The notes beneath the pieces were generated by a model, which ran no database searches, had not been told where the DNA came from, and saw nothing but the letters and a program-made list of their open reading frames with translations. A stretch of DNA of 38,964 bases, taken from assembly GCA_009778715.1 (NCBI GenBank), contig WRFR01000017.1, forward strand, positions 1 to 38,964, given 5' to 3'. Below, piece after piece: positions 38,278 to 38,964 of this stretch. This DNA comes from Coriobacteriia bacterium (GTDB lineage Bacteria; Actinomycetota; Coriobacteriia; WRKU01; WQUG01). Position 1 is the stretch's first letter, and every line of letters starts with the position of its first letter. Both the position numbers and the translations under genes were made by a program.

Positions 38278-38320
38278 CAAAGGGCAGCCTCAAGGGGGGG
38301 AAGGGATGGGCTGCCCTTTG
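38278..38320 (-). terminator. Stem-loop between the pilin and sortase genes
   Basis: A perfect 12-bp stem CAAAGGGCAGCC (38278-38289) with GGCTGCCCTTTG (38309-38320) and a 19-nt purine-rich loop (plus strand) lies in the 142-nt gap. There is no T-run after it, so partial termination or mRNA processing is more likely than full termination. It would favour more pilin than sortase. Confidence 0.55.
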
Positions 38321-38384
38321 TCACGATGTGAAAGAGGCCAAAAGAAAAGTTACCTCTTATCACCAAACATAAGGATTGTTATTT

Positions 38385-38964
38385 CTATGCCTGGCTGTCA
38401 GTCGCCTCTTTCTTTTTGAGGTTAACCACCAGCATCACAGCCATGCCGACAAGGACAATACCTGCGATCGTAAAGATCGCAACGCCAGCAGCTCCTGTCA
38501 AAGGAAGCGTAAAGCCCTTGGAGTCTTTGACAGTAATTGCCGCGGTCCAGTCATTTGCCTTAGTGGCAGCGCTAAAGACTACCTGTACAGGATTAACTAA
38601 GATGTTATAGCCCGCTGGAGCCTTGGTCTCAGATACCCAGTAGGTAGCGGCGGTATCATTCATCAGATCAGCCAGCCCGGTAAAAGAGCCAGTTCCATCG
38701 GCGCCGGTGGTAATGGTGATGTCAGTAGCGGTAGCGTAGTTAGCGTCGCCCGGCTTTACGATATTGCCGTCAGTATCTACCCTCAGGAAATCTCCTGCCT
38801 TAGCGTCAGCAGAGGTCAGCGCGATCTTAAAGATAGCGCCGGTAGTAATAGCGGTACCAGTGATCGAGTCTGTCTTGGTGATCTTAAGCGTACCGGTATG
38901 AATGTCAGTTTCGTTACTGGGTTCAAGATCAGTTGTAACGTCGCTTTTGTTGGTGAAAGAAGCG
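38385..38964 (-). CDS. SpaA-like LPxTG pilin subunit, partial (5' end outside window)
   Basis: The reading frame is open from the right edge with no stop for 192 codons, so an ATG at 38663 is internal. A first SpaA-type domain opens with GTLKITKTDSITGTAITTGAIFKIAL. The E-box YWVSETKAPAGYNIL follows, then the sorting signal LPLTG, a hydrophobic segment (AIFTIAGIVLVGMAVMLVV) and the charged tail NLKKKEATDSQA. The E-box glutamate supports intramolecular isopeptide bonds in such pilins. It is probably polymerised by the adjacent class C sortase. Whether it is the backbone or an accessory pilin cannot be told from this fragment. Confidence 0.88.
   Translation of the reverse strand, partial: ASFTNKSDVTTDLEPSNETDIHTGTLKITKTDSITGTAITTGAIFKIALTSADAKAGDFLRVDTDGNIVKPGDANYATATDITITTGADGTGSFTGLADLMNDTAATYWVSETKAPAGYNILVNPVQVVFSAATKANDWTAAITVKDSKGFTLPLTGAAGVAIFTIAGIVLVGMAVMLVVNLKKKEATDSQA

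Noticed and set aside
38385..38663. A stand-alone 92-residue LPLTG protein starting at 38663
   Set aside because: The frame continues without a stop to the right edge with SpaA-domain sequence, so the ATG is internal.

Overview
This window is the replication-origin neighbourhood of a moderately high-GC bacterium, most likely an anaerobic Actinomycetota of the Coriobacteriia type. That placement is inferred from gene content and not from a marker search. The evidence is the order dnaA-dnaN-recF-dciA-gyrB-gyrA, a Gram-positive type YidC, LPxTG surface proteins with a class C sortase, and a flavodiiron protein typical of anaerobes. No rRNA, tRNA or CRISPR array was seen.

Left part (1-7766). The left edge holds the end of an IS3-family (IS150-like) element that cuts off a secreted RHS/wall-protein-like gene. 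A long hairpin-rich leader precedes that gene. Next comes a complete branched-chain amino acid ABC transporter operon read leftward (livK-livH-livM-livG-livF). A long imperfect hairpin follows, and the stop codon of a ParA/MinD-like P-loop ATPase lies inside it. A class A flavodiiron protein gene is divergent from the ATPase gene.

An AT-richer type II restriction-modification pair (7963-10110) sits against gyrA. It consists of a C5 cytosine methyltransferase and a SacI-like endonuclease that converge and share the stop hexamer CTATAG.

Origin region (10132-27673). The leftward arm carries gyrA, gyrB, a large LPxTG beta-solenoid-like surface protein inserted between gyrB and dciA, then dciA, recF, dnaN and dnaA. 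A gene-free stretch of about 840 bp with DnaA-box-like sequences is the probable oriC. The rightward arm carries rpmH, rnpA, yidD, yidC, khpB (jag), rsmG, parA and parB. Two 16-bp parS sites lie directly at the start of rsmG.

Right part (27772-38964). A three-gene end-resection cluster comes first: an AddB-like nuclease, a UvrD-type helicase without a nuclease domain, and a separate Fe-S PD-(D/E)XK nuclease. Leftward genes follow: a Phd/VapC toxin-antitoxin pair with a tandem palindromic operator, rlmN, citrate synthase, a class C sortase, and a SpaA-like LPLTG pilin that runs off the right edge. The rlmN gene carries a 59-nt near-perfect palindrome in frame, coding 20 extra residues just before its radical-SAM motif. 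That palindrome, the split AddA and the parS sites on the rsmG start are the most unusual signals in the window.
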